In this document: positions 33,790 to 46,226 of the stretch, piece after piece
Layout: each line of letters begins with the position of its first letter
Numbering within the stretch: the first letter of the stretch is position 1
From: Haberlea rhodopensis
Taxonomy: Eukaryota; Streptophyta; Magnoliopsida; Lamiales; Gesneriaceae
Assembly (NCBI GenBank): GCA_907163345.1
Contig: CAJQUN010000040.1
Span: 3,906,001 to 3,970,000, forward strand
Direction: 5' to 3'
DNA: 64,000 nucleotides
Made by a program: the position numbers and the translations under genes
The notes under the pieces: generated by a model
Told to the model about the DNA's origin: nothing
The model's database searches: none
What the model saw: only the letters and a program-made list of their open reading frames with translations

Positions 33790-36700
33790 TATTTGGTATT
33801 AGTATTGGTGATACCATGATGGTTTCAGTGACATGTATTTATTTATATGTTTTTTTTGAATTTTGAAAGAACATTTTTAGTGTTATCATTAATTTGAAGG
33901 TGTGTTAAATTTTATGTTAATTAAATTAAAATATATGTGGTTTTAGTATCGACGGTAAATTTGTGATGTAAGACTCAGCAGCCGCAGGAGTGCATATTAG
34001 ACAGTATTATATGTGGCATATGCTTATACAATGCTTTGAGTCAGCCCTTTTCTTTCCAACTATTCTGAGGAATAGTCTTTCGTCATTTTAGGGGTATGTA
34101 TGACATTTCCCCTGTGCCATGAGCTGGCTGGCGTGTTGTTCCTTCTCATTTATTGCATCCGCTGTTCACCTTTCCATGGTGTCCCTTTTTCTACCTATTC
34201 TTGTTTCAGATATCACGTCCGGCGGCGGGAGTATGAGTCACCCATGTTTTTCCATCATTGTTTTCTGCCTCGGGTAGTCGTCACCATGCTTTTGCGCCAT
34301 GGGATTGTGGTTCGGTCTCTGCACACCGTACGTTGCTTTCTTCAAAATTTCCCTTTTAAAGCTGAGATTTGTGGAATCACTCAGATTCACGATATCTTTA
34401 TCACAAGCTGCTTCAGTTTTCTTAGCTTCATATTTCTTACGTTTTAGACATTTTGCCCAAAGCTATCGTTCACAGGTACAATCTTTCTCGATAAATTTCC
34501 TTCTATTTTCTATTTTGTCGACCCAAAGCATTATGTTTTCCTGAATCTCTTTCGATTTTGTCAGCTGAAAATATTTCCAGCTTTGCTTTTACGATTCCTG
34601 CTTTGTTTTTCCGAATTTGTCGAGCACGGCAGCCGTTTATGTTGAACAAAGCACGCCGTTGTCCTGCTTTCCTTTCGATTTTGCCGAACAAAACCTACTC
34701 CTTCTCCTGCTTTCCCTTAACGCTTTTATCAATCACTCCACTTTTGCTTATATTTTGTGCGCTTCATTCTTCAGCTGATATTTGGTGGACTTTACCATTT
34801 ATTTTTTAGCATTTCTTATTTTTTTTGTTGCGTCCCTACATTTTTGGCTTTTTTTACCCCTCTTTTATCGAACAAAGCTTATTTGGGGGGGCATATTTTA
34901 GTTTACTTTTGAGCTTTTGTTGATTGGTTTGGTCCGTCAGTTTTTTTTCAAAAATACTTTCACTCTTGCCCTTGTTAATTTAAATTTCTAGAAATCTCTT
35001 ACTTGTTTGTTTATATTGTCATTTAATTGATATATATGTTGCCGGCTGATTTGCGCTGTTCAATTCAAAAGGGTTTTGTCTGTATACTGTTTGAACCAGT
35101 AACCTGTATTTTGCTCAAACCAAGAAGCTCCCACCTGTTTGGAAATAGTAATCCCCTTCTCTTCTTCATTTACCGTCATTTTGTGTGAAATCATTAATGC
35201 TATTATTTGCTTATCTTTTAACCTATTGGTAGTTATTATGTTATCTGTAAGTATAAAAAACAGTGGCACAGCCAGAAAGGGGATTTTGTAGGTGAAAGAT
35301 ACATTTTTAGAAAAAAACTTGACGTGACTTGAAGATTTTTTCATATGATCTTCTTCTAACTCAACAGATGGTAGTGCGGTAGGGATAATTAACAGGGAAG
35401 GTTGGTCCATATTCAATTCGGAACTGGCTAGGTTCAATCTTGAACTTGATCTGATTTAGTCCAGTAACCTGTATTTTGCACAAATCATCGACTCTTGCTT
35501 CAAAGATATTTGACCTTGAATGTTATTGTAATTTCGCCTAGAAATATGATGATTCGTTGTATCGTTATAATTTGAACTTCTTATGCCATATAAGTTATCT
35601 GTCAAATTTCTCATTGTTAGAGTATGTTTGGTCCTTTCTCCCCTACCATGTAATATATTTGGAATCATTAGTTTTGCTCCATCGTTTCGCTATCGTTATA
35701 AAGTTTTTTTTTTTTTTGCGCTCTCCATCACCATTGTTTGTGTCGTCTTTTCCCTTTTTCCATATGCTTGTTCCGGGAATAGTGGAATGAGGGGGGTTGT
35801 TGTGAGTTGTTTATTTGGAGGTCTTCATTTTGAGAGTTGATGTATTGTGTGGTTTGTCACTGGGTGTCCCCTTTGGTCCTGTCGTTTCGTTTGCTTTTGG
35901 TTCTGTCCGGGAGCGGCTGACGTTTCTACGCAAGGTTTGGCTGCCGCACGTATGTCTGCTCAGTCCTTGCGCTGAATGGTATATCTTTGCAGCCTCTTGT
36001 CATTCAATATTGTGTTGTACTTCCCATTAATTCCCTTTACTGAACTGCAGGTTCTCCGTCTGACCATCGCCTCGTTTCCCTTTCATCTGATATCTCCTCG
36101 TCTCTCATGGAACCTGCGCCCCCCTGCCCTATCTTAGATACACCAGGCAGATCTCCTGCCTCCACTAGCCTCAAAGATTCTGATGCTCGCAATCGGTCTG
36201 CTATGTCATTAGCTGGTCTTTCCAAAACTCATCTATGTGTTTTGTTCTCTATCATAATCACGCTAATACACGCTGTTTACCCGTCATTCCTTTTTCCTTG
36301 ACAGAAAAAAACAAGAAGCGAAGAATGCGCTACGCTCTAAAGGTCTCGAAAGGGAAAAAAGGTCTTCTACGATCAGGCAACAAACGTCTAACCGGTAACA
36401 CCGCCATCCATTGCTTCTTTGGCACTTACTTCTCGCCTGTTTACCTGCTTATCCTTGTTTGGATGTTTTTCCCCTTTATCCCCAACTCTAAGACCTGTCT
36501 CATTCTCCATGTCCTATAGGAACCTTTTGTGCTGAAGGGCCAAGCTCCACTCATAGCAACTCCTCTACATACAGGCCTCATCGCTTCCCTGCGTCAGGTA
36601 GGCTTTCCCCTTTAGTTCGCTTCCATTTTATTTTCTTGGGGGATTACATACTCTTTTTTTTGAATAACTTAAGGACCTTATCTGAAAAAAACCCGTTTAT

Positions 36701-37229
36701 CAAAATTATAAATGTATTATAATCACGATTTTGAAAGACTTATCCTACAAGATTGTCATTTTCACTATTTTCGTTCCTCTGTTATTGCCGCCCAAATTGC
36801 CTCTTGCCACAGGCTTAACTTAGGTTAATAAGCCATCAAACATTCATTTCCATAGCTATGTGCCAAACTTTGGTATTACTTTGTTAAACAACTCTATGAA
36901 TCACTTATTATACCCAAGCGCACACCCCCCTTAAATTAGCTACAATATACCATTGAAATACTTCATAGATAATATAGCTCTCTGTTTTGCCACTTCACCA
37001 ATCCCCGCTTATTTATGTGATTTAGCTTCTTTAAGCCTCCTATGCCGCCACACCCTTGCCAGCTCACCTTCCCCACGAGGCGCCACCCCCTTGTTTGCTC
37101 GTCTATCCTCTCACTAGGCGTCGCACCAGCCCTCCCACAGGTATTTAACTAACAATGACTGCATCTCAACCATGTTTTTAGTCTCACTATATTGTTCACA
37201 TGTGCTTATTACGTTTTTCTCGATTTCAG
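33790..37229 (+). other. Left flank / probable 5' part of the Helitron with candidate N-terminal exons
   Basis: From about 34000 the base composition is less AT-rich and pyrimidine-rich, as in the known Helitron part. Candidate exon-like segments bounded by AG and GT include about 36051-36230 (PCPILDTPGRSPASTSLKDS), 36304-36392 (a Lys/Arg-rich stretch) and 36521-36598. An N-terminal basic region is common in plant RepHel proteins, but I cannot prove these exons or find the TC left end. Confidence 0.35.
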
Positions 37230-40200
37230 CTTTTCCTTCGCCCAGTCGACAATTCAAAAAAGCCCGCTCCCTAAAGTACTTGGCTAGGCTAAGCTGCATA
37301 CCAACCGAACCCTGGTGCCTCCCCACATCTCCCGACTGTGAACACTGTGGTTCTCGCCGTCTTCATCGCGAACCCCCGGGGTTCTGTTGTTCCAGTGGAA
37401 AGATTGACCTGCCGAGAACAAAAATGCCTTCACGCTTATGGAATCTTTACACAGACGATGCCTGCGCCATCGCTTCCCATTTCCAGCAGCGCTGTCGTAC
37501 ATATAACAACTCGTCCGCCTTTACTTCTCTTGGTATCTATTACGACCATGAATTGTGCAGATCCGCCAAGGGGATTTACACATTCAAGGTTCAAGGTGGT
37601 ATTTATCATTTCATTCGGAACTTGGTGCCTTCGGATGGGTGTGTCCGCCAACTCCAGCTTTACTTTTACGGCACTGAGAATGAGATAACCAATAGACTAT
37701 CTCAATCGGGTGATTTGGATACTAGGATTGTATCGTTCATTATTGACCTCATGAAAGTTAATCCATACGCAAATTTCTTTAGGAGTTTGAGGAACATGCC
37801 TGGCTTAAATTCATACAAAATTGTTCTACGTGCCGATCCTACACTTGATCATAGAGTCTACAATTTACCAGTGGTTGACCATGTTGCAGCTATTTGGAAT
37901 GAGTTGGCTGATCCTCCTTCTGATTGCCCACACGATGTTCGGGTCTACACAAAATCAGACAACACACAGTTTGTTCATTACTATTATGGCTGTTATGATC
38001 CATTACAATATCCATTGTTATTCCCCTACGGAGAACCTGGTTGGCACACGGGAATTCAAAAACAATGGCATAATGGTTTAGATTACGAAGCAACGGATGA
38101 CCCCGCCGATGATAATTTTGCTACCCTCGTGCCCGAACATTATACTTCTGGTGAATCCCTCCTTCAAGCAGAACATACAAGTAATTACTTGTCTCTTCCC
38201 ATTTCTTCCTATTTTTAAAAATAATTACCTCTTTTAATTAATATTGTATTTTTCTTATATAAATGTCTTTGTTTTTCATACAGATCTTGCACGTAACCGA
38301 GATGACAAAAAACATGTGTCCGCACGAGAATTCTACTGTTATAGATTTCAGCTACGCTCTGAAGATGCCACAAATATACTCTGCGCTGGCCGGCTCATCC
38401 AGCAATACCAGATCGACATGTATGTAAAAATTGAAACCCAGCGCTTGGATTATTTACGGACTGCACAAGTACAGAACGAACTTCGCTTAGAATCATTTCA
38501 AGGGATTGTGGACAGCTCGACCTGCGATGGTATTACCCACTGCAGATCCATCGGCCAACGTACAGTTCTACCGGCTTCGTTCTTGGGCGGGCCACGCGAT
38601 CTTCGTCGTCGCTATATGAATGCGCTTGCATTAGTGTCGACGCTCGGCCGCCCTGATTTTTTCCTAACCATGACATGCAACCCAAATTGGCCTGAAATAC
38701 AGGATACCCTCTTGCGTGGCGAACACGCGCATAATCGGGCTGACTTACTTGCACGAGTCTTCCGAGCAAAGAATGAGGAGTTGAAGGATGAAATTGTCCG
38801 CAAAGAAATCTTTGGCAAAGTTGCTGCATACCTGTACGTCATTGAGTTCCAAAAGAGGGGACTTCCGCACGTCCACTGGCTGGTTATTATGAAGCCCAAA
38901 TACAAGATCACTTCCGCAGAGTCTTATGATCAGTTCGTCTCGGCAGAAATACCCGACCCTGTGTTATATCCTCGCCTGCATTCTTGTGTCTCCAAACACA
39001 TGATCCATGGCCCATGTGGAGATCTTAACCCAACAAATGTATGCATGTGGTTGGGTCTTTGTAAAAATCATTACCCAAAAGATTTTGTTGAAATTACCAC
39101 CCATCGCAACGATTCTTATCCATCCTATAGACGTATTAATGGTGGCAGGACAGTCGTTGCCCGTAAACGAACACTTGATAATCGTTGGGTTATTCCATAC
39201 AACCCTTATCTTTTGGCAAAATTCGACTGCCACATTAATGTCGAGATATGCGCTGATATCAAAGTCGTAAAATATCTGTACAAATATGTGTGCAAAGGTA
39301 ATGATAGAGTTGCATACAATGTCGTGGACGCTTCATCGTCTAGAAACATGGATGAGATCCACGACTTCCAATCTGCACGCTGGCTTTGCGCCCCCGAGGC
39401 TATGTGGCGGATCTACGGGTACACACTTTATGAAATGAGCCCTACTGTTGTTCAGCTCCATGTCCATCTACCAAATTCTCATTATATCTTCTTCCATGGT
39501 TCACGCTCTTTGGAAAGTATTTTATCCAATCCAAATAACTTGAAGACTCAGCTGACTCAGTTCTTCTCAATGAATTGTGCTGATTCAGAAACACGATCCT
39601 TAAATCTCCTTTATCGTGAGTTTCCCAAGCATTTTGTCTGGAAGAGTACACAAAAAAAATGGGTCAAGCGCAAGCGCGGAACAGCCATAGGTCGTCTCGT
39701 CACCGTCAGCCCTATGGAAACCGAAAGATACTATTTGAGGTTGCTATTGAACCACTTGAAAGGCCCCATCTCTTTTGAATGTTTGCGAACTTACAATGGT
39801 GTTATCTTTGCCAGCTTTCGAGAAGCCGCTCTGCAAAGAGGTCTTTTGGATGCTGACAACGACATTCGCGCGTCCTTAGAAGAGGCTTCGACCTATCAAG
39901 TCCCATATACTTTGCGCCGTCTCTTTGCCACTATCCTTATTTACAATTTGCCTTCTGACCCCGCATCTTTGTGGGATGAATTCAAATTCCATCTTTCCGA
40001 GGATTTCCTTAAAGATATATCCATCCCTCAGAAAACAGCGTTTGACCATGCTCTTCGCTCAATAGACGTTTTACTCCAGTCTATGGGCAAAACAGTCGAT
40101 GACTTCAATCTCGTTTCGTTTAAAACTTGGGTTAGCGAAGATGAAATGCATAGCAAGGAATATGAAGATGAGCTGAACATTCATGTATCACAGGAAGATT

Positions 40201-41618
40201 TGAACTCAGTATACAAGTTGAATTTCCAACAACGCTCAGCATTTGATAGCATCATGCAATGTGTCGACGATTCAAATGGGGGCTCATTTTTCATTGACGG
40301 GCCTGGAGGGACTGGTAAAACATTCCTTTATAGGGCGTTGCTGGCAGCCATTAGAACCACCCGTGGTATTGCCCTCGCAGTTGCATCTTCAGGCGTTGCT
40401 GCGTCCCTACTTCCCGGTGGTAGAACCGCCCATTCTAGATTTAAATTACCGGCCATGTTTGATCAAACAATGGCATGTGCAATAAAAAAACAAAGCGTCC
40501 ACGCACGGTTGATTTTATCATCAAAATTAATTATCTGGGATGAGGCAACAATGGCAAATCGTAGATGCGTCGAAGCACTCGATTCCCTTTTGCGTGATCT
40601 TACTGAAAAACCAATTTTGTTCGGGGGCAAGACAGTTGTTCTCGGTGGCGATTTCAGACAAACTATCCCGATCGTTGTTGGTGGTTCTCGCGAAGACGCT
40701 GTTGATTCATGCCTTGTCAATTCACGTCTGTGGCCTTCTGTTAAAAAATTCCACCTGATCGAAAACATACGTGCACGAGATGATCCTATCTTTACAGAAT
40801 ATTTATTACGCGTCGTAGATGGAACAGAACCAACAATTTTCGGAGATCATATCATGTTGCCAAAGGATATGTGTGTACCTTATGTTGATATTGAGGAACC
40901 TTTAGATCACCTCATCGAACAAATCTTTCCGTGCTTCCAAGACTATTTCACAAATCCTTACTCCGTTATCGACCGAGCGATTCTTACGCCAAAAAATGAC
41001 TGCATGGATAGTATAAATGATGCCATGATTGATAAGTTCCCAGGGACACTTGTTGAATATGTGAGCAATGATGTTACAAAAAATCCACACCAACAATGTC
41101 AATATCAAGATTTCCAAAATGGTGTTTCTGCTCCAGGTTTACCCCCACATATCCTCCGATTAAAAACAAATAGCCCTATAATGCTTTTGCGAAATATCAA
41201 CCCTTCTGAAGGGCTATGCAATGGCACGCGCCTCATTTGCCGCGATCTAGGAAAAACTGTTATTGGTGCCGTCATTGCATCCGGTGAGTACACGGGAAAA
41301 TATGTATTTGTACCAAGGATCCCGTTAGAACCGTCAGATAGCCTAAAATGCCCAATACCTTTTAAGAGGCACCAATTTCCGATACATCTATGTTTTGCCA
41401 TGAGCATTAACAAATCACAAGGGCAGACCCTCGATAGGGTCGGCCTTTATTTACCACAACCAGTTTTCTCACACGGCCAACTATATGTCGCACTTTCCCG
41501 TGTTCGGAAGTCCATCTCCGTTAGGGTTTTGATCAAACCGCCTACTGCATTGTTCTCGTTGCACTGTCATACAAGAAACGTTGTTTACCGAGAGATTTTG
41601 GAAGCTGCCCTATCATAG
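37230..41618 (+). CDS. Helitron Rep-helicase (RepHel)
   Basis: Two exons are clear: from an acceptor at 37229 to 38180, and 38284-41618, with a GT-AG intron and a fitting phase (HT|N). Upstream exons may exist. The N-terminal part has a Cys/His cluster (CEHCGSRRLHREPPGFCC). The HUH nuclease motif is GLPHVHWLVIM at about 38860. The two-tyrosine motif YLYKYVCKG lies at about 39272-39298. The Pif1-type helicase has Walker A GPGGTGKTFLY (about 40300), Walker B IIWDEATM, VVLGGDFRQTIP, and the last motif SINKSQGQTLDRVG with GQLYVALSRV. Rep nicks and joins single DNA strands and the helicase unwinds, for rolling-circle transposition. No internal stop or missing catalytic residue is seen. Confidence 0.93.
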
Positions 41619-41954
41619 CTGCATGACATATTTCCACATTTTTGGCTCGCTAGATGTCTTTTTCCTCCACTCTTTCCCCCCTTACTTTTTCCTTTGTTCC
41701 ATTTTCCACTACACTTTAATCTTTGCTTTCATATGCCACTCCTATCATCTTGATATGTTCAATCGAGCCTTTCCTATGCGCCATGTTATTTATAACAGTT
41801 TTGCATTTGTGAATGTGCATGAAAATAAAATGTTATATGCTTCTATGTAGATTATGTAGTTCTCATCCATATAAGTTTTTTGCTCGATATATTCAGCAAC
41901 TTGAATTAAACTGACTTCATTGTTCGCTCTTGAGTTATCTTCGGTCAGCCATAA

Positions 41955-44900
41955 ATGGATCAGAAAATTCTTCCTATTACTGAAATCACCGATGGAACTA
42001 AGAATTGGTCTGCAAATGTCCGAGTTGTCACCAAACTCCCAGTTAAAACTGCCATTAAATCTCCGACAAAATACCAGAAATTGATCCTCGCCGACGAAAT
42101 GGTAATGATGCTACGTACTTTTGTTCCATATTCTCTCCTAATTCTTTGTAATTAACTTTTCACCTGTTTACTTACCAAGGATTTTCTTACAATCAGGGAA
42201 ACACTGTTGAGGCCATTATGTTCAGCTCGAATGTTGATTTGTACAAAAACAACCTTGAAGAATCTAAAACGTATAAGGTTTCAAATGCACACGTTTCTAA
42301 AGTCGATGATATTTATCGCAACGCTTTAGTCAGTAGTCCATATCAATGGACTATCAGCTCTAGCACCTCAGTAATGCCTGTTGACAAAGATACTATCTCT
42401 TGCTCATCATTCCGCCCTGATTTTGTTCGTTTCAGCAAGTTTGCTTCGTTACTAAATTCAGGAAAACAATATGTAAGTCGTTCTTATAGTTTTTCCTATG
42501 CTTTTTATATTACTTGCATTTTGAATGCCAACATACTTTCACCATAACTCAAATTTCCTATTTTGAGCAAGGCACTGTTTGTGTAATCATTGAGAAGAAC
42601 ACCCCCAGGAAGGTCATGCCTAATGGAAAACCACAAATCCTCCATGAATACGCAGCAATTGATCAGGAGTACGTACATGCGTCTATTTATCTTTCATAAT
42701 ACATATTGTCTCATGTTGTACGAGATCTATTTCTCCTTATGTCTTTACTTGCAGCATGATTCCGTTCGTGGTTAGTCTATGGAGTGATGTTGTCTCTGAA
42801 GGGATATATGATATCATGAACGCTACTCACAAACGGCCGGTTCTTGCTCTACTGAATTTCGTTGTCAAAGGATATTATGGTAATTATTTATAATATATAT
42901 GACTTACAAAGTTAGACCTGTTATTACACCATTATTGAACACCGGTAAACTCATGCCTTCAGGTTTATCCCTTAGTTCAAACTCATCTTCTGTTGTTTTG
43001 ACTGAAATGGACAACCATTTATTTGTCTCCATGTCTGCATGGTAAGATTCTCTCTCTATATATTTTTTTCCTTAACAAATGCTTACATTATACTTTTAAA
43101 CAATTATTGTTTCTTGCATCTCATAGGCGTGTTGAACGAAGATTATTCATAGACGAGGTTATTGAGATGGGTGGTTTTTTTAGGACAAGATTGGAGTTCG
43201 AACAGGAATGACGATTCCAATAAACACTGTCTTGGAAGTTCTGCAGACAACCAAGGTACTTTTTCCCATTTTTATATCTCTGATACAAAACATATATGTG
43301 TCCTAATGCTTGACAAATACGTCTCCCACAACCCTTTTGTTCTAGGTTGGCATATTCAATATAAAGACAAAAACCACTCTTGATAGTGAGTCCCAAAGTT
43401 TCATCTATATGTGCTGTGAGGAATGCCGAACCGGGATCAATGTTGCTTGTAATTCGCTGTTTAAATGCAACAAGTGCGGGGTTAACAAATTCGCCAAACC
43501 TAGGTTTTCACTATGACAAATGTACTTGTTGTATATTGTTCCATAACTTTGGCCAACAATTATATTATATCCATTTTTTTTTGTAGATTTCGCTTCCGTC
43601 TTATTGCTTTTGACGATACTGGCAAGTTGGAGGTTACGATCTTCGGCAAAGAGGGGGAACTGATTTTGGGCATGGATCCGCAGCTTTTCTACGAAGAAAC
43701 ATTAAAGGTAGCATATTCTCAGCCCTTTATTTTGATCTCATTGACATTTTTGATCCCTTTTCCCATAACAAGTTAGATATAAGCAGATCACTTTATTTAC
43801 CAGGAAGGGGTAGCCCCTGTCAGTACTATCAATTTCAGATTAAAGAACGTCGTTCTGTTCATGAAAATCAAATCAAGTCTTTTCAGTGGACATCATAGCA
43901 AAGAAACAACTGTGTACAACCTTCTTGCCATGGAATTTGCTGATGGTTACACCGGTTTCGAAGTTCAACCACCGCCATCAACAAATAACCAACTGTCTAA
44001 ACAACTTGTGAATCCCCACACATCAGAAGGTATATTATAAAATGCAACAACTGAAATGCCTTAACAACGATTGCATTTTACCTCATCATATACATGATCC
44101 ATTCACTCTCTCAGGAATAGATAAATCGAAACGAAAACTGGATTTCGAACCCTCACCCACCTCGTAGATGCCAAATCTGTTAAGTCTGATCTCAAACAAC
44201 CAAAAAATGATCATGTCATAAGTAAGTCATATGCTCATTTCTCATCTTCCACAATAAACATCAAAAATAACTAATTGTTGCCAACTGGATACACTAACCA
44301 ATGTTGCAATATGATGTATAGGCGATACGTGGGCAAAAAAACATCTTGACGCCAAGGGGAAGTTCAAAAAGGGCAAAACAAATATCGCAAACCAGCCGGG
44401 TTAGTTGTTCCATATATAAAAAATTCTCACTACTTTATCTTTACAGTTGCGAAACTAGGATCCGAAAAAATGAGGCAATTGATATATATATCACAGATAT
44501 TGCCGCTCAATCTAAAGACTCCCCATTTGCTTCTATCGTTTCATCTGGAGAAGGTTCGGGCAATGACAATATGACACTTTCAGGTGGTTGTTATCTAAAC
44601 ATTTTTATTCTTATTCCTCTACAAAACAATATAAAAAAAAAAAACTTCATAATGTTTATAACATCTTATTTAATTTAAATAACTTCTTTACATATGCAGA
44701 GATTGCTACATCGACAAAAAAACATCGTTCGCCCAAAAAAACAGCTGCCCTTTCCCAGGACACCAGTCAACATAGCTCTCCTGCATACAATGATGGTGAC
44801 TTGAGCGGAGGTACATCATCAATAAAGCTTCTTCTTTTACTATTGTCTTAACCATTGTGATTTAAAAGAGAAGATGTGATTTAGCAATTAAGTTTTTGCC

Positions 44901-45678
44901 TTTAAGGATCTATTACTTTTGTTTAATCTTTAAGTTTTGTTTCAGCTTCATTTATGCGTTTTTGTTTATTTATTAGTTTTTTTCCCCCTTTGGATTAGTT
45001 CCTTGTTTTTCCCTTCCTGGATGCTCACTTGATTGGCATCCAGAACCTAGATTTTCTTCTACTTGCCCATGTATTTAATTCTTATTCGTGTTTTAACAAA
45101 TTGGCATTCGTTATCAATTATTTAATTTATTTGATGAACACTTTCCTCTAAGTTATCCGTAAATGTGCTTCAATATAATTGTTTTATATAAATAGTTGAA
45201 CGACAAACAATTGTTCATCTCATTGCAAAAAAAAATCTCATACACAATCCTTTTATCTTTACAAGTGCTTTTTATGTCATTTGTATATAACAGCCTTAGG
45301 TTTTGGTTATCACTATCTATATGACATAACTTTAAAATATATCAGCAGTTGGCAAGAACATAAAAACAAAATTGAAGAAGCGAACTTTGCAGCGTATTGT
45401 CCTTGATGATAGCACATCCGAAGATGACCTCAATGCTGCCGTCGATATCTTCCCACAAGAAACACATATGCAAGGTTTTCCCTTGCATGAATATAATGAA
45501 TATGATCTATGTTATTTGCTTATTGCTTCTATTTGTCAAGAATTGGCATATTTGGTTTTATGTTTCAGCTCCTTCTGGAAAAACAATCGAGATCAAGACA
45601 TCCACAAGAGGAAGGGTCCTAAAGCCCAAAAAAAAAAAATTAACGACACTACTCCGATCTCCTCCTGCCCAATCTTGA
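41955..45678 (+). CDS. RPA1-like single-stranded-DNA-binding protein of the Helitron, with Lys-rich tail
   Basis: Exons that fit: 41955-42101, 42197-42472, 42568-42668, 42755-42879, 42963-43041, 43127-about 43255, 43346-43503, 43587-43707, 43804-44029, 44115 onward. They encode OB-fold-type sequence as in plant RPA 70-kDa subunits: MDQKILPITEITDGTKNW, QKLILADEM|GNTVEAIMF, VSLWSDV, a zinc ribbon CCEECRTG...CNKCG, and DDTGKLEVTIFGKEGELILG. A mini-intron of about 30 nt or a frameshift is needed near 43174-43183. A TAG at 44165 ends the frame, but the next frame continues (VDAKSVKSDLKQPKNDHV). Further exon-like blocks (44322-44399, 44447-44583, 44700-44810, 45349-45474, 45569-45678) end in a Lys-rich tail (RGRVLKPKKKKLTTLLR). 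Plant Helitrons often carry RPA1-like genes, thought to coat single-stranded intermediates. Confidence 0.75.
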
Positions 45679-45929
45679 TAGCCAATTATCATGACTAACT
45701 GCTCATAAATCTTGTGGATTGTTGTTAGCCTATGCTTTTTCGACCAAGATACTTACTTCATGGAATAACTACATCCCCTACTCTTTTTGCTACATGTTGC
45801 ACTTTTTGGGAAGAACTCAAACAAGCTACATACTCTCATTCTGCATGTGCCGTAGTTTTGGGGAATTTCGTTTTGTCACGAAAGTTTTTTGTCCACAACT
45901 CATGTAACTTTTGTATCTAACTAATCATG

Positions 45930-46145
45930 TTGTGTGAACAACTTTTCCTATCTCTTCATGTGCAGTAGATCTTTTACCCAACTTAGTTTTATGTTCCCTA
46001 TTATTTGTTCTATCTCTGTTCATAAATGGTTATGTATGTGATATGTATGAACCGCTTTTCCCATCTTTACATGTACAACAAGTTTTCCGCCACCTTGGTT
46101 TTATGTTTGTGTTGCTTTTTCTATCTCTATTAATGAATGATTGAT
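45930..46145 (+). repeat. Imperfect direct duplication near the Helitron 3' end
   Basis: Two segments of about 105-115 bp in succession share AACnnnTTTTCCnATCTnTnCATGT, CnACnTnGTTTTATGTT and TCTATCTCTnTTnATnAATG. Confidence 0.55.
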
Positions 46146-46195
46146 TGCAAATCAAACTAAATTTCAGTATAAATGCTCAACTAATATGATCACTG

Positions 46196-46226
46196 GCACC
46201 GCGCTTTGCGCGGTGCTAAAAACTAG
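46196..46226 (+). other. Helitron 3' terminus: hairpin plus CTAG
   Basis: A perfect 9-bp stem (GCACCGCGC / GCGCGGTGC) with a TTT loop at 46196-46216 is followed by TAAAAACTAG. This is the canonical Helitron termination structure. Confidence 0.93.

Larger units (their letters stand above)
36050..46226 (+). mobile_element. Helitron (rolling-circle transposon) with RepHel and RPA1-like genes; left end unresolved
   Basis: The RepHel gene (37230-41618), the RPA1-like gene (41955-45678) and the 3' terminal hairpin followed by CTAG at 46223-46226 lie in one orientation. The base after CTAG is T, as expected for insertion at an A|T site. The coordinates given are the minimum supported extent; the element may start anywhere from about 33.8 kb. 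Because the helicase frame has no stops over 3.3 kb, this copy may be recent and possibly autonomous. Confidence 0.85.

Noticed and set aside
34100..36519. Several plus-strand open frames of 60-115 codons
   Set aside because: No family match by eye. Some may overlap Helitron leader exons, but none is supported as a separate gene.
38533..38911. Minus-strand frames opposite the Helitron helicase
   Set aside because: They are shadows of the RepHel coding sequence.
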